From Siccibacter turicensis LMG 23730 (GTDB taxonomy: Bacteria > Pseudomonadota > Gammaproteobacteria > Enterobacterales > Enterobacteriaceae), in the NCBI RefSeq assembly GCF_000463155.2, contig NZ_AWFZ01000050.1, positions 355,063 to 419,062 on the forward strand: a stretch of DNA of 64,000 nucleotides. Direction: 5' to 3'. Below the pieces are notes generated by a model, which was given only the letters and a program-made list of their open reading frames with translations, did not search any database and was not told the DNA's origin. Position numbers and translations under genes: made by a program. Within the stretch, counting starts at the first letter, position 1; each line of letters opens with the position of its first letter. This document shows positions 19,635 to 29,861 of the stretch, piece by piece.

Positions 19635-20303
19635 TTACCCTCCGGGGATGTCAAACGGGCCGCCCTGGGCAATAGCGCGCTCGAACGCCGGACGCTGCTG
19701 AATACGCTGGTACCACGCGTTGGTGTGCTCCAGATCGCGCATCCCGCCGCGCGCCAGCAGCGCCATCACCGGATAGCTCATCTGGATATCGGCAATGCTG
19801 AAGCTTTCGCCGGCAAACCAGGTGGACTGCGCCAGGTGGTTTTCGATGTAGTCCGCGTGGGTCACCAGCTGTTTATTGAGATACGCCTTCTGCACGCCCT
19901 GCCCGAGCGCTTTGCCGATCGGCCGCAGCGCCCAGGGCACCGGCTTCTTTCCGAGGCTGGTGAAGACCAGCTTCATCAGCAGCAGCGGCATCAGCGACCC
20001 TTCCGCATAGTGCAGCCAGAAACGGCAGGCCAGCTTCTCGCCCGGCGAGTCGGGGCGCAGCAGGTTGTCGCCGTCATAGGTTTCCTGCAAATACTCCAGT
20101 ATCGCGCCGGATTCCGCGAGGATCAGCCCGTTGTCTTCCACCACCGGTGATTTTCCCAGCGGATGCACTTTCTTCAGCGCCGGCGGGGCCAGCATGGTTG
20201 GCTCGCGCTGGTAACGCACAATCTGATACGGCAGGTTGAGTTCTTCCAGCGCCCAAAGCACGCGCTGCGAACGAGAGTGGTTGAGATGGTGAACGATCAG
20301 CAT
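19635..20303 (-). CDS. Glutathione S-transferase family protein
   Basis: The 222-residue cytoplasmic protein has a thioredoxin-like N-terminal domain (about 1-80, with NHSRSQRVLWALEEL and the glutathione-binding AESGAILEYL) and an all-helical C-terminal domain. The serine in NHSRSQR is the likely catalytic residue for thiol activation. It lies just downstream of soxR in the same direction, 77 bases away, which may allow co-transcription and suggests a role in redox or electrophile defence. K-12 has no gene at this spot. Substrate is unknown. Confidence 0.88.
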   Translation of the reverse strand: MLIVHHLNHSRSQRVLWALEELNLPYQIVRYQREPTMLAPPALKKVHPLGKSPVVEDNGLILAESGAILEYLQETYDGDNLLRPDSPGEKLACRFWLHYAEGSLMPLLLMKLVFTSLGKKPVPWALRPIGKALGQGVQKAYLNKQLVTHADYIENHLAQSTWFAGESFSIADIQMSYPVMALLARGGMRDLEHTNAWYQRIQQRPAFERAIAQGGPFDIPGG

Positions 20304-20380
20304 GGCGAACCTCGTGGTTATTCAGTTAATTAACTATAGGTAACCGGCCAGCCATGCGGCAGAAATTTATTAACCCGGCG

Positions 20381-20836
20381 CTACTCCTCCAGCAGGCGCG
20401 CACCGGTGCCCTGTTCGCCCAGCCGGTCGCCAGGGTTGCGCAGCGGGCAGTCGCGGTGCGACAGGCACCCGCAGCCGATGCAGCCATCCAGATCGTCGCG
20501 CAGCGCGGTCAGCGTGTGGATGCGGCGATCCAGCTCATCGCGCCACTGGGACGAGAGCTGCTTCCAGGCTTTGGCATTCATTTTCTGCCCTTCAGGCAGC
20601 ACGCCCAGCGCCTCGCCGATGGTGCCAAGCGGAATACCGATACGCTGGGCAATTTTGATGATAGCCACCGATCGCAGCACGTCGCGACGATAACGCCGCT
20701 GGTTCCCGGCGTTGCGCGTGCTCTGAATCAGACCTTTGCTCTCATAGAAGTGCAGCGCCGACACCGCCACGCCACTGCGCTTTGCCACCTCGCCCGGCGT
20801 CAGCAGCGTTTTAACGCGCGAATTTTTCTTCTCCAT
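20381..20836 (-). CDS. soxR: Redox-sensing MerR-family activator SoxR
   Basis: The 151-residue protein has a MerR helix-turn-helix ([20 protein letters not shown]), a dimerisation coiled coil and the [2Fe-2S] cysteines C119, C122, C124 and C130 in the same positions as in E. coli SoxR. Oxidation of the cluster by redox-cycling compounds or nitric oxide turns it into an activator of soxS. It is divergent from soxS with the SoxR operator between them. It is 3 residues shorter at the C-terminus than in E. coli. Confidence 0.98.
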   Translation of the reverse strand: MEKKNSRVKTLLTPGEVAKRSGVAVSALHFYESKGLIQSTRNAGNQRRYRRDVLRSVAIIKIAQRIGIPLGTIGEALGVLPEGQKMNAKAWKQLSSQWRDELDRRIHTLTALRDDLDGCIGCGCLSHRDCPLRNPGDRLGEQGTGARLLEE

Positions 20837-20841
20837 AGCTC

Positions 20842-20872
20842 TTTACCTCAAGTTAACTTGAGGAATTATACT
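20842..20872 (+). promoter_or_regulatory. soxS promoter with SoxR operator
   Basis: The -35 (TTTACC, 20842-20847) and -10 (TATACT, 20867-20872) are separated by 19 bases, the overlong spacer typical of MerR-family targets. The spacer is filled by the perfect 18-bp palindrome CCTCAAGTTAACTTGAGG (20846-20863), identical in core to the E. coli sox box. Confidence 0.95.
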
Positions 20873-20920
20873 CCTGGCCACACTGAACGGCTAATCGATA
20901 ACTCAGCATGAGGAAGAGCT

Positions 20921-21244
20921 ATGTCACATCAGGAGATCGTCAGCGCCCTGACGGCGTGGATCGATGACCACATCGATCAACCTATGAATATCGACGTGGT
21001 GGCACGAAAATCAGGCTATTCGAAATGGTATTTGCAGCGGATGTTTCGCACCGTCATGCACCAGACTCTGGGCGAGTACATTCGTCAGCGGCGGCTGCTG
21101 ATGGCGGCCGAAGCGTTGCGCACCACCGAGCGCCCTATTTTTGATATCGCCATGGATTATGGCTACGTGTCGCAGCAAACCTTCTCCCGCGTGTTCCGCC
21201 GGGAGTTCGATCGGACGCCGACCGATTACCGCCACAGCGCGTAA
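20921..21244 (+). CDS. soxS: AraC-family superoxide-response activator SoxS
   Basis: The 107-residue protein has two helix-turn-helix units (MNIDVVARKSGYSKWYLQRMF and IFDIAMDYGYVSQQTFSRVFR) and no ligand domain, exactly as in E. coli SoxS. It activates superoxide and antibiotic-resistance genes when induced by oxidised SoxR. It converges with pdeC, 8 bases away. Confidence 0.98.
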   Translation: MSHQEIVSALTAWIDDHIDQPMNIDVVARKSGYSKWYLQRMFRTVMHQTLGEYIRQRRLLMAAEALRTTERPIFDIAMDYGYVSQQTFSRVFRREFDRTPTDYRHSA

Positions 21245-21252
21245 CCCTGCCG

Positions 21253-22839
21253 TTACTCCGGCTGCGGGATCGCTGCCGCCTCAGGTTTATCGACCCAGGC
21301 GATAAACGCCTGAGGCGGCAAGGCTTTTGCGAAATACCATCCCTGACAGAACTGTACGCCGCGCTTTAGCAGCCAGTTCACCTGCTCGAGGGTTTCCACG
21401 CCTTCGGCAATCACCTTCAGACGCAGGCTCTGCGCCATCCCGATAATATGTTCCGCCACCAGATGGCTGGCGCCGTGGGTAGCCAGCGGATCGATAAAGG
21501 ATTTATCTATCTTCAGGATATCGACGTTCAGGGAGTGCAGATTGTGCAGGTTGGAATAACCGGTGCCGAAATCGTCGATGGCAATTTCATACCCTGCCTG
21601 GCGAAACGCCTGAATAACCGGGGTGGTCTTCGGCACATCAATAAATCCACGCTCGGTAACCTCAATCTTAATCTGATGGGGCAGCACCCGGTAACGCACC
21701 AGCTTATCGGCAATCATGGCGATAAGCCGCGGCGAATTAAAATCCGTCGCCGACAGATTAAGCGAGATATAGAGCTCACGCTGCCCGGCGAGATAATGGC
21801 CCAGATCGTTAAACAGCCGGTCCACTACGTAATCCGTCAGATGGGCAATCATCCCCTCTTTTTCCGCCAGCGGGACAAACTCCGCCGGGCTCATGGTCAT
21901 TCCGTTAAAGGCAGGCCAGCGCAGCAGCGCCTCGGCACCCACGCAGCGGCCATGACGAATATCGATAATCGGCTGGTAATAGAGGCACAGCTGCTGCTTG
22001 TTCAGCGCACGGGTAAGCCGGCGACGCGGGGAGTTGAGCTGCTGGCGGGTGCGTGTCCACACCACAATCACAATCACACTGCAGATGAGGCCGAGCGGCA
22101 GCGTCAGCGTTAACTCATGCCAGAACTGATCGTGGAACCGCGTCATGGTGGTGGAGACGATAATCGCCACCGGACGGTTCGGAGAGCGGGCAATAGTATA
22201 GAAGCGGCCATCAAGCTGGAAAGTCTGCTCTTTACGTCGAATGAGCGGGCTGAGCGTTTTCATATCCCCGTGTGGGCTCAGGGAGAAAAACTCATCGTTA
22301 ATCGTATCGTAGGTGCCATAGATAATGGAGGCGTCATCGGACATGACATCGCCATAGGCGCGCGGGTTGATCACCACCGCATAATTCCCCTCGCGCATAT
22401 AAATCATTTTATATCCGGCATAAAACGGGGTGTCGCGATAATAATAGATGGCGGTATCGGGTGGGCGCGTAAAATTAGCGTGGCGAATGGTCCACGGATG
22501 CGGCAGCGTAAATTGCGTGGAACATAAAAAATTATCGCCGCGGGCGTAAATGATATCTTCAACAAATAAATGGCCGCGCACAATATCCAGCATAAACTGG
22601 CGGTGCGCGTCGCTGCAGATGTCACCTCTGAAACTTGCCGCCATCGAACGGGCAAGCAGCGCGTCCTGCACCACCATGCTGGTGCGGTTAAGAATTAACT
22701 GCGCAAACGAGCGCAGATGATCGCGGGTATCGCTCACCGCGCGCAGCTGGGCAAACCAGACTGAAAAGATCACCGGCAGTAATACCACCATGATAATACC
22801 GGTAATACGCAACGCCCTACGCCCTGCCGCGTGATGCAT
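21253..22839 (-). CDS. pdeC: Cyclic-di-GMP phosphodiesterase PdeC (CSS-EAL)
   Basis: The 528-residue inner-membrane protein has the length of E. coli PdeC (YjcC). A periplasmic CSS domain (about 35-235), flanked by helices at about 12-30 and 240-260, contains the redox-active cysteine motif (CS near 75). The EAL domain (about 275-515) has GAEALLRW, SLNLSATDFN, EVTERGFID, DDFGTGYSNL and KIDKSF, so it should hydrolyse c-di-GMP. In E. coli, periplasmic disulphide formation restrains activity and the output lowers biofilm formation. It is next to soxS, as in E. coli. No convincing ribosome site precedes the ATG at 22839, so the start is uncertain. Confidence 0.94.
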   Translation of the reverse strand: MHHAAGRRALRITGIIMVVLLPVIFSVWFAQLRAVSDTRDHLRSFAQLILNRTSMVVQDALLARSMAASFRGDICSDAHRQFMLDIVRGHLFVEDIIYARGDNFLCSTQFTLPHPWTIRHANFTRPPDTAIYYYRDTPFYAGYKMIYMREGNYAVVINPRAYGDVMSDDASIIYGTYDTINDEFFSLSPHGDMKTLSPLIRRKEQTFQLDGRFYTIARSPNRPVAIIVSTTMTRFHDQFWHELTLTLPLGLICSVIVIVVWTRTRQQLNSPRRRLTRALNKQQLCLYYQPIIDIRHGRCVGAEALLRWPAFNGMTMSPAEFVPLAEKEGMIAHLTDYVVDRLFNDLGHYLAGQRELYISLNLSATDFNSPRLIAMIADKLVRYRVLPHQIKIEVTERGFIDVPKTTPVIQAFRQAGYEIAIDDFGTGYSNLHNLHSLNVDILKIDKSFIDPLATHGASHLVAEHIIGMAQSLRLKVIAEGVETLEQVNWLLKRGVQFCQGWYFAKALPPQAFIAWVDKPEAAAIPQPE

Positions 22840-23336
22840 GATGGTCAGATATCCCTGCTAAACGTGTCACTTTTGACGGCGTTCAGACACGTCATAAATT
22901 GGCATTACGGTGCATGAAGATAGCGTATTTGGCAACTGACTTTTTTATTCCCGCACGCCCCTTGAATACTGCTCTAAATATAGCCAGCGCAACTAAAGTC
23001 AAATTTCAGGCTGTGCATCACAAGCCAATCGTTTTATTTTCCCAGAATTACGGTTTTTCTTAATCACGAGGAGCAAACCGCGACGAAAAAATAATCGGCA
23101 GAAGAGTAGTTAATTACGCCGTTCGGTTTTGTCGCGGCTGACGTTTTAATTGTGCATCATCGGTTCAACAGCGCAGCCAGAAGAGCCAGCGTGCGCCTCA
23201 CCGTGCAACGCCTAAAACGCCGCCGAACGCGCACCGATTGTCGTCGGGCGTCCGGCTGCGCAACCTGTCCTGCGAAGCCTGTGCTGCGTCGCCGGACACG
23301 CGATCTGCGCTGTCAGAACTGGCGATATAATCATCA
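22840..23336. other. Intergenic region between pdeC and yjcB
   Basis: About 630 bases separate the divergent pdeC and yjcB start codons. Near pdeC there is an inverted repeat ACGTGTC (22862-22868) / GACACGT (22886-22892). The middle is AT-rich to about 23150, then turns GC- and arginine-codon-rich; a 63-residue frame at 23152-23343 has no ribosome site and is not called. A TATAAT at 23326-23331 lies near the yjcB side. Confidence 0.5.
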
Positions 23337-23356
23337 AATGTGATAGAGTTCACACA
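23337..23356 (+). promoter_or_regulatory. Perfect CRP site upstream of yjcB
   Basis: TGTGA-TAGAGT-TCACA matches the CRP consensus in all ten conserved bases, centred at 23346.5. It lies about 8 bases downstream of a TATAAT (so it could block that promoter), and about 41.5 bases upstream of a possible start near 23388 served by TGCAATTCT (so it could activate that one). Confidence 0.75.
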
Positions 23357-23469
23357 ACTCTTGTAACAGAGTGCAATTCTCTTTTTTACCCTTTCGCATC
23401 TGCTGGTCGCGCAGACCTCTGGCGCACGCGCTGACGCGGAATGCGTGGATTTTTGCTGAGGATGTTTTA

Positions 23470-23745
23470 ATGGCTACCATAACTACCGGCGTGCTGCTGA
23501 TGCGCTGGCCGTTACTGAGCGCGCTGCTGATGTTTTTGGCCAGCACGCTGAATATTCAGTTGCGCAAGACCGACTATCGCGGGCTGGCGATTATCTGTAC
23601 CGGACTTGGCATTGCCGCCGCCTGCTGGTTCGCCACCGGCCTGCTGGGCATTACCCTGTTCGATATGGCTCGGGTCTGGGAAAACGTGAAGACCATAATG
23701 GTGGATGCCGCCATGCAGGCGCCGCCACAGTTTCCGGTGATGTAG
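23470..23745 (+). CDS. yjcB: YjcB family inner-membrane protein
   Basis: The 91-residue protein matches E. coli YjcB (93) in segments such as LSALLMFLASTLNI and CWFATGLLGITLFDM. It has two or three hydrophobic helices and no known function. The ATG at 23470 has GAGGA 7 bases upstream; an upstream in-frame ATG at 23371 would add 33 unconserved residues that cover a likely promoter. It is convergent with ssb across a bidirectional terminator. Confidence 0.9.
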   Translation: MATITTGVLLMRWPLLSALLMFLASTLNIQLRKTDYRGLAIICTGLGIAAACWFATGLLGITLFDMARVWENVKTIMVDAAMQAPPQFPVM

Positions 23746-23786
23746 CACCCCGCCTGTCGGATAAGCGGTAAACACGACGCCGCCAT

Positions 23787-23818
23787 AAAAAAAGCCTCTG
23801 CGAACAGAGGCTTTTTTG
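23787..23818. terminator. Bidirectional terminator between yjcB and ssb
   Basis: AAAAAAAGCCTCTG and CAGAGGCTTTTTT close a CGAA loop, giving a stem with A and T runs usable from both strands. Confidence 0.93.
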
Positions 23819-23843
23819 TTTTCTGAAGCAGACGTGCTGCGGA

Positions 23844-24386
23844 TCAGAACGGGATATCGTCGTCGAAATCCATCGGCGGCTCGTTGGACTGTGCCGGCGC
23901 GTTGTTCTGCTGCTGCGGGCGAGACTGCGCGCCGCCGCTGAACTGGTTGCCGCCCTGCGGCTGCTGAGGCTGACCCCAACCGCCCTGCTGCTGCTGGCCG
24001 CCGCCCATACCGCCACCGGCCGGTGCGCCACCGCCCTGACGGCCACCCAGCATCTGCATGGTGCCGCCCACGTTGACCACGACTTCGGTGGTGTATTTTT
24101 CAACGCCCGCCTGATCGGTCCATTTACGCGTCTGCAGTGCACCTTCGATGTAAACCTGAGAACCTTTACGCAGATATTCACCGGCCACTTCCGCCAGCTT
24201 GCCGAACAGCACAACGCGGTGCCACTCGGTTTTCTCTTTGGTTTCGCCGGTTTGCTTATCGCGCCAGGACTCTGACGTGGCCAGGGTAATGTTGGCAACT
24301 GCGCCACCATTTGGCATATAGCGAACTTCCGGGTCCTGACCCAGATTCCCGACGAGAATCACTTTGTTTACGCCTCTGCTGGCCAT
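23844..24386 (-). CDS. ssb: Single-stranded DNA-binding protein
   Basis: The 180-residue protein begins [20 protein letters not shown] and has an OB fold to about residue 112, a disordered Gly/Gln/Pro-rich linker and the conserved acidic tip MDFDDDIPF that recruits replication and repair partners. It is two residues longer than E. coli SSB. I chose the ATG at 24386; the longer frame to 24440 is unconserved. It is divergent from uvrA and shares the LexA-controlled region, as in E. coli. Confidence 0.98.
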   Translation of the reverse strand: MASRGVNKVILVGNLGQDPEVRYMPNGGAVANITLATSESWRDKQTGETKEKTEWHRVVLFGKLAEVAGEYLRKGSQVYIEGALQTRKWTDQAGVEKYTTEVVVNVGGTMQMLGGRQGGGAPAGGGMGGGQQQQGGWGQPQQPQGGNQFSGGAQSRPQQQNNAPAQSNEPPMDFDDDIPF

Positions 24387-24532
24387 GTTCGTGTCTCCTG
24401 AAAAACGTTTCTTTAGAGTGTAAACCGTGAGGTCTACCATTGAAACCGCGTAGTGTAATCGCTGCGAGCCTCATTCCACAATGTCTTTGCAGAGAAACAT
24501 TATTGCAAGGCAATCTGGACAGCGCCTCCCAA

Positions 24533-24552
24533 CACTGTATATCCATTCAGGT
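24533..24552. promoter_or_regulatory. LexA (SOS) box shared by uvrA and ssb
   Basis: CTGTATATCCATTCAG (24535-24550) is a CTG-N10-CAG SOS box differing from the E. coli uvrA box by one base, in the same divergent region. Confidence 0.93.
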
Positions 24553-24694
24553 TAATTTGTGTCATAATTAGCCGTTTCTGATCGCCGGTTGTCCTTCTGT
24601 CTTCAGCCGCGACCTCATCCTGTTGCGATGCCGCAGAGATGCCGCCGCAGGCGAAGAAAATACCAGGCTTACGCTTTTATTCCGGGAAAGGTGA

Positions 24695-27523
24695 ATGGAT
24701 AAGATCGAAATTCGGGGCGCCCGCACCCACAATCTCAAAAACATCAACCTCGTTATCCCCCGCGACAAGCTGATTGTCGTGACCGGGCTTTCGGGTTCAG
24801 GCAAATCCTCTCTGGCTTTTGACACCCTCTATGCAGAAGGGCAACGTCGTTACGTCGAGTCGCTCTCGGCCTATGCGCGTCAGTTCCTGTCACTGATGGA
24901 AAAGCCGGATGTTGATCATATCGAAGGGCTTTCGCCGGCGATTTCCATCGAACAGAAATCCACGTCGCACAACCCGCGCTCCACGGTGGGTACCATCACC
25001 GAAATTCACGACTACCTGCGTCTGCTTTATGCCCGCGTGGGCGAGCCGCGTTGCCCGGATCACGACGTGCCGCTGGCGGCGCAAACCGTCAGCCAGATGG
25101 TCGATAACGTGCTGTCCCAGCCGGAAGGCAAGCGCCTGATGCTGCTGGCACCGATCATCAAAGAGCGTAAAGGCGAGCACACCAAAACCCTGGAAAACCT
25201 GGCGAGTCAGGGCTATATCCGCGCCCGTATCGACGGCGAAGTGTGCGATCTCTCCGATCCGCCGAAGCTTGAGCTGCAGAAGAAGCACACCATTGAAGTG
25301 GTCATTGACCGCTTCAAAGTGCGCGAAGACCTGACCCAGCGCCTGGCCGAGTCGTTCGAAACCGCGCTGGATCTCTCCGGCGGCACTGCGGTGGTTGCCG
25401 ATATGGACGACACCAGCGTGCCGGAACTGCTGTTCTCTGCCAACTTCGCCTGCCCGGTGTGCGGCTACAGCATGCGTGAACTTGAACCGCGTCTGTTCTC
25501 GTTCAACAACCCGGCGGGTGCCTGCCCGACCTGTGACGGGCTTGGCGTGCAGCAGTACTTCGACCCGGAACGTGTTATCCAGAACGGTGAGCTGTCGCTG
25601 GCCGGCGGTGCGATCCGCGGCTGGGATCGCCGTAACTTCTACTATTTCCAGATGCTGCGCTCAATGGCGGAGCATTACAAATTCGACGTCGATGCCCCCT
25701 GGGACAGCCTGAGTGCCAACGTGCAGAAGGTTGTGCTGTTCGGTTCGGGCAAAGAGACCATTGAATTTAAATACATCAACGACCGCGGGGATACCTCCGT
25801 GCGCCGCCATCCGTTTGAAGGCGTGCTGCACAACATGGAGCGTCGCTATAAAGAGACGGAATCCTCTGCGGTGCGTGAAGATCTGGCGAAGTTCATCAGC
25901 AACCGTCCGTGCGCTACCTGCGAAGGAACGCGTCTGAATCGTGAAGCGCGCCACGTGTTTGTCGAAGACACCGCGCTGCCGACCATTTCCGACATGAGCA
26001 TCGGCCATGCGATGGACTTCTTCAACAACATGAAGCTCTCCGGTCAGCGTGCGCAGATCGCCGAGAAAGTGTTGAAAGAGATTGGCGATCGCCTGAAGTT
26101 CCTGGTGAACGTCGGCCTTAACTACCTGACGCTCTCCCGCTCAGCGGAAACCCTGTCCGGCGGTGAAGCCCAGCGTATCCGTCTGGCAAGCCAGATTGGC
26201 GCAGGGCTGGTCGGCGTGATGTACGTGCTGGACGAACCGTCCATCGGCCTGCACCAGCGCGATAACGAGCGTCTGCTCGGCACGCTGGTTCACCTGCGTA
26301 ACCTCGGCAACACGGTTATCGTCGTCGAGCACGACGAGGACGCCATTCGCGCTGCGGACCACGTGATTGATATCGGACCGGGTGCCGGTGTGCACGGCGG
26401 CCAGGTGGTGGCGGAAGGTACGCTGAAAGACATTATGGCGGTGCCGGAGTCGCTCACCGGTCAGTTTATGAGCGGCAAGCGTAAGATTGATGTGCCGAAA
26501 AACCGTGTCCCTGCCGACCCGGAAAAGGTGCTGAAGCTGAGCGGTGCGCGCGGCAACAACCTGAAAGATGTCACCCTGACGCTGCCGGTGGGCCTGTTTA
26601 CCTGCGTCACCGGCGTATCCGGCTCCGGGAAGTCGACGCTTATCAACGACACGCTGTTCCCGCTGGCCCAGCGCCAGCTCAACGGCGGCACCCTGGCCGA
26701 ACCGGCGCCCTATCGCGAGATCCAGGGGCTGGAGCATTTCGACAAGGTGATCGACATCGATCAGAGCCCGATCGGCCGTACGCCGCGCTCTAACCCGGCA
26801 ACCTACACCGGCGTGTTTACTCCGGTGCGTGAGCTGTTTGCCGGCGTGCCGGAATCACGCTCGCGCGGCTATACGCCAGGCCGCTTCAGCTTTAACGTGC
26901 GTGGCGGGCGCTGTGAAGCCTGCCAGGGCGATGGGGTTATCAAGGTCGAGATGCACTTCCTGCCGGATATCTACGTGCCGTGCGACCAGTGCAAAGGCAA
27001 GCGCTATAACCGCGAAACGCTGGAGATTAAGTACAAGGGCAAAACCATCCATGAAGTGCTGGATATGACCATCGAAGAAGCGCGTGAGTTCTTCGATGCC
27101 GTTCCGGCGCTGGCGCGCAAGCTCCAGACGCTGATGGATGTTGGCCTGACCTATATTCGTCTCGGTCAGTCCGCCACCACGCTCTCCGGCGGTGAAGCCC
27201 AGCGCGTCAAGCTGGCGCGTGAGCTGTCAAAACGCGGCACCGGGCAGACGCTCTATATTCTCGATGAGCCGACCACCGGTCTGCACTTTGCGGATATTCA
27301 GCAGCTGCTGCAGGTGCTTCACCAGCTGCGCGATCAGGGCAACACCATCGTGGTGATTGAGCACAACCTGGACGTGATTAAAACCGCGGACTGGATTGTC
27401 GATCTCGGCCCGGAAGGCGGGAGCGGCGGCGGGGAAATACTCGTTTCCGGTACGCCGGAAACCGTGGCGGAGTGCGAAGCGTCGCACACCGCGCGCTTCC
27501 TGAAGCCTCTGCTGAACGCCTGA
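24695..27523 (+). CDS. uvrA: Excinuclease ABC subunit A
   Basis: The 942-residue protein has two ABC ATPase modules: Walker [13 protein letters not shown] and [12 protein letters not shown], signatures LSGGEAQRI and [11 protein letters not shown], and Walker B regions [11 protein letters not shown] and [11 protein letters not shown]. Zinc modules are formed by CPVC...CPTC and CEAC...CDQC. It finds DNA damage as UvrA2B and starts nucleotide excision repair. An SOS box lies upstream, so it is induced through LexA. Confidence 0.99.
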   Translation: MDKIEIRGARTHNLKNINLVIPRDKLIVVTGLSGSGKSSLAFDTLYAEGQRRYVESLSAYARQFLSLMEKPDVDHIEGLSPAISIEQKSTSHNPRSTVGTITEIHDYLRLLYARVGEPRCPDHDVPLAAQTVSQMVDNVLSQPEGKRLMLLAPIIKERKGEHTKTLENLASQGYIRARIDGEVCDLSDPPKLELQKKHTIEVVIDRFKVREDLTQRLAESFETALDLSGGTAVVADMDDTSVPELLFSANFACPVCGYSMRELEPRLFSFNNPAGACPTCDGLGVQQYFDPERVIQNGELSLAGGAIRGWDRRNFYYFQMLRSMAEHYKFDVDAPWDSLSANVQKVVLFGSGKETIEFKYINDRGDTSVRRHPFEGVLHNMERRYKETESSAVREDLAKFISNRPCATCEGTRLNREARHVFVEDTALPTISDMSIGHAMDFFNNMKLSGQRAQIAEKVLKEIGDRLKFLVNVGLNYLTLSRSAETLSGGEAQRIRLASQIGAGLVGVMYVLDEPSIGLHQRDNERLLGTLVHLRNLGNTVIVVEHDEDAIRAADHVIDIGPGAGVHGGQVVAEGTLKDIMAVPESLTGQFMSGKRKIDVPKNRVPADPEKVLKLSGARGNNLKDVTLTLPVGLFTCVTGVSGSGKSTLINDTLFPLAQRQLNGGTLAEPAPYREIQGLEHFDKVIDIDQSPIGRTPRSNPATYTGVFTPVRELFAGVPESRSRGYTPGRFSFNVRGGRCEACQGDGVIKVEMHFLPDIYVPCDQCKGKRYNRETLEIKYKGKTIHEVLDMTIEEAREFFDAVPALARKLQTLMDVGLTYIRLGQSATTLSGGEAQRVKLARELSKRGTGQTLYILDEPTTGLHFADIQQLLQVLHQLRDQGNTIVVIEHNLDVIKTADWIVDLGPEGGSGGGEILVSGTPETVAECEASHTARFLKPLLNA

Positions 27524-27526
27524 CAG

Positions 27527-27552
27527 AACGCCCCTTACGGGGCGTTTTTTTT
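27527..27552 (+). terminator. Terminator after uvrA
   Basis: AACGCCCC and GGGGCGTT close a TTAC loop, followed by a run of T that reaches the stop codon of the convergent yjbR. Confidence 0.93.
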
Positions 27553-27904
27553 AGCCTGCCAGCTGCTGTCTGGCGCTTTCGGGCAGCGAATCCACCACCT
27601 GCTGATAGGACGCATCCACCAGAAAATAGAGCTGAGAGTCCGGCAGCGCACCGTCCAGATGCACCGTGCTCCAGTGGGCTTTGTTCAGACGCGCGCTGGG
27701 GAACACGTCGTCATGTTCGTCGCGCAGCAGTTCGGCCAGCGCCGGGCTGGTTTTCAGCGAAATAGCCGGGCGATCGTCAACGTCATGCACCATCGCAAAC
27801 AGCACGTCCGCCACTTTGATCTGCGTGGCCTTCCAGTCGCTGTGGACGTCCTGGGTTGCGCCCGCTTTGTTCATGCAGTATTGCAAAATCTCCGAATGCG
27901 TCAT
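27551..27904 (-). CDS. yjbR: MmcQ/YjbR family protein
   Basis: The 117-residue cytoplasmic protein matches E. coli YjbR (118), including [17 protein letters not shown] and [13 protein letters not shown]. The family has a CyaY-like fold and was suggested to bind DNA; its function is unproven. Its ATG overlaps the yjbQ stop codon by 4 bases (ATGA), so the two genes form an operon. Confidence 0.93.
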   Translation of the reverse strand: MTHSEILQYCMNKAGATQDVHSDWKATQIKVADVLFAMVHDVDDRPAISLKTSPALAELLRDEHDDVFPSARLNKAHWSTVHLDGALPDSQLYFLVDASYQQVVDSLPESARQQLAG

Positions 27905-28323
27905 TGTTCATCTCCTTGTAGCGTCACGATAATTTTTCGTGCGCCGCCGTGGATACGATGTTCTCCCAGCCAGATCCCCTGCCACGTACCGAGCTGCACC
28001 CGGCCCTGACTCACCGGCAGCAGGAGCGATACTCCCAGCAGCGACGACTTAATGTGCGCTGGCATATCGTCCGGCCCTTCGTAGTCATGCTCGTAGGGTG
28101 CGTCGTCCGGTACGGCCTTAAGGAAATGGCGCTCCATGTCCTGGCGTACCGTCGGGTCACAGTTTTCATTCAGCGTGAGAGACGCGGAAGTGTGTTGAAG
28201 CAGCAGGTGTAACAGCCCCGTTCTGATACGCGACAGGGCCGGTAGCTGGCCGAAGATTTCCTCGTTAACCAGATGAAAGCCGCGCGGTTTCGCTTTAAGC
28301 GTCACGGTCTGCTGAACCCACAT
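27901..28323 (-). CDS. yjbQ: YjbQ (UPF0047) family protein
   Basis: The 140-residue protein matches E. coli YjbQ (138) with [20 protein letters not shown] and [16 protein letters not shown]. Conserved histidines (QHTSAS, EHRIHG) and an aspartate form the presumed metal site. Some members show thiamine-phosphate synthase activity in tests, but the cellular role is unknown. It is first in a two-gene unit with yjbR. Confidence 0.93.
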   Translation of the reverse strand: MWVQQTVTLKAKPRGFHLVNEEIFGQLPALSRIRTGLLHLLLQHTSASLTLNENCDPTVRQDMERHFLKAVPDDAPYEHDYEGPDDMPAHIKSSLLGVSLLLPVSQGRVQLGTWQGIWLGEHRIHGGARKIIVTLQGDEQ

Positions 28324-28454
28324 AATGTACTCCTGTAAAAGAATGTCCCGTTAAGTGTGTAAGCTGCGCGCCAAAAGGCAAAATCCTTGCGGTAATTTAA
28401 TGTAAATGGCACGGCGCAGGCAGGGCCGGAGGCGGCGTCGCGCAGAAGGCAGAG

Positions 28455-28496
28455 GAAAAAAAACGAGGCGGCAAACGGGATGCCTGTCGCCTCGTT
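28455..28496 (-). terminator. Terminator after tyrB
   Basis: On the reverse strand AACGAGGCG and CGCCTCGTT (28462-28470) enclose a 17-base loop, followed by a run of T. Confidence 0.8.
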
Positions 28497-28521
28497 CGAT
28501 GGCTGCAAAGTCAGTAAGTGC

Positions 28522-29715
28522 TTACATTACAGCGGCGAAGGCCTGCGCCACGCGGTGAACGTTGCGGCTGTTGAGGCCCGCCAGGCACATGCGCCCGCTG
28601 GCAATCAGGTAGACGCCGAACTCCTCGCGCAGCCGTTCCACCTGGGCAGCGCTCAGGCCGGTGTAGCTGAACATCCCACGCTGGCGCAGCAGATAGTCAA
28701 AATCACGGCCCGGCATGGCGTCTTTCAACACCCTCACCAGCTCCTGACGCATGGCGATGATACGCAGACGCATCGCTTCCACCTCGGCCAGCCAGCCGGC
28801 TTTCAGCGTCGCATCGTTGAGTACCGTGGCGACGACCTGCGCGCCAAAATTCGGCGGGCTGGAGTAGATACGGCGCACCGTGGCTTTCAGCTGGCCCAGC
28901 ACGCGACTCGCCGCCTCAGCGTCATCGCACACCACGGACAGCCCGCCGACGCGTTCTCCGTAGAGCGAGAAGATTTTTGAGAAGGAGTTGCTCACCAGAG
29001 CCGGAAGCCCGGCGCTGGCGATAGCCCGGATGGCGTAGGCGTCCTCTTCCATGCCGGCGCCAAAGCCCTGATAGGCGATATCGAGGAACGGGATCAGTTC
29101 GCGCGCTTTCAGGATAGCGGTCACGCGGTCCCACTCGTCGTTCGTCAGGTCGGCCCCGGTCGGGTTGTGGCAGCACGGGTGCAGCAGCACGATGCTGCGC
29201 GCCGGCAGCGTGTTCAGCGTCTCCAGCAGCGCCTCAACGCGCACGCCGCCGGTGGCCTCGTCAAACCACGGGTAGGTATTCACCTCAAAGCCCGCGCCCG
29301 CGAAGATGGCAACGTGGTTTTCCCACGTTGGATCGCTGACCCACACCTGTGAGGTCGGGAAGTAGCGCTTCAGGAAGTCGGCACCCACTTTGAGCGCGCC
29401 TGAGCCGCCCAGCGTCTGGATAGTGGCAATGCGCCCTTCACGCAGCGCCGGGTGATCGGCCCCAAACAGCAGCGGCGCGATGGCGCTGCGGTACGCGTTC
29501 AGGCCTTCCATCGGCAGATAGAGCGACGCCCCGTGAGGCTGGGCGTTGAGCCGCGCCTCGGCCTGGGCTACCGCGTCCAGCTGCGGAATAATGCCGTCTT
29601 CGTTGTAGTACAGACCGATGCTGAGGTTGACTTTATCCGGGCTGGGATCGTCTTTGAAACGTTCCATGAGGGACAGGATGGGGTCGCCGGCGTAGGCGTC
29701 AACGTTCTGAAACAC
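28522..29715 (-). CDS. tyrB: Aromatic-amino-acid transaminase TyrB
   Basis: The 397-residue fold-type I PLP enzyme matches E. coli TyrB. The PLP lysine lies in [17 protein letters not shown] (near 247), and substrate-binding arginines are present, including R near 375 in [10 protein letters not shown]. It catalyses the last step of tyrosine and phenylalanine synthesis and can contribute to leucine synthesis. It starts at GTG (29715), as in E. coli, with GGAGA 7 bases upstream. It follows alr in the same direction after 146 bases. I could not identify a TyrR box with confidence. Confidence 0.97.
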   Translation of the reverse strand: MFQNVDAYAGDPILSLMERFKDDPSPDKVNLSIGLYYNEDGIIPQLDAVAQAEARLNAQPHGASLYLPMEGLNAYRSAIAPLLFGADHPALREGRIATIQTLGGSGALKVGADFLKRYFPTSQVWVSDPTWENHVAIFAGAGFEVNTYPWFDEATGGVRVEALLETLNTLPARSIVLLHPCCHNPTGADLTNDEWDRVTAILKARELIPFLDIAYQGFGAGMEEDAYAIRAIASAGLPALVSNSFSKIFSLYGERVGGLSVVCDDAEAASRVLGQLKATVRRIYSSPPNFGAQVVATVLNDATLKAGWLAEVEAMRLRIIAMRQELVRVLKDAMPGRDFDYLLRQRGMFSYTGLSAAQVERLREEFGVYLIASGRMCLAGLNSRNVHRVAQAFAAVM

Positions 29716-29861
29716 GCGTGGTTCTCCAGAGTTACGGTGGGGTATCGAAACACAATAAACCGGATAGCACGGGAGATCGAGAAGTTACTGGCGTGTTAAT
29801 ACGTGACGGGGAGAGGACCTGAGCGGGCGACGGCGCGCCGCCCGCGTGGAAGCCGGGTGGC

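Noticed and set aside
23152-23343. Arginine-rich 63-residue frame upstream of yjcB
   Set aside because: No ribosome site, ends at a promoter region, and composition looks like a GC-rich non-coding stretch.
29716-29861. TyrR box upstream of tyrB
   Set aside because: Expected from E. coli, but no TGTAAA-N6-TTTACA-like sequence is visible in the gap.
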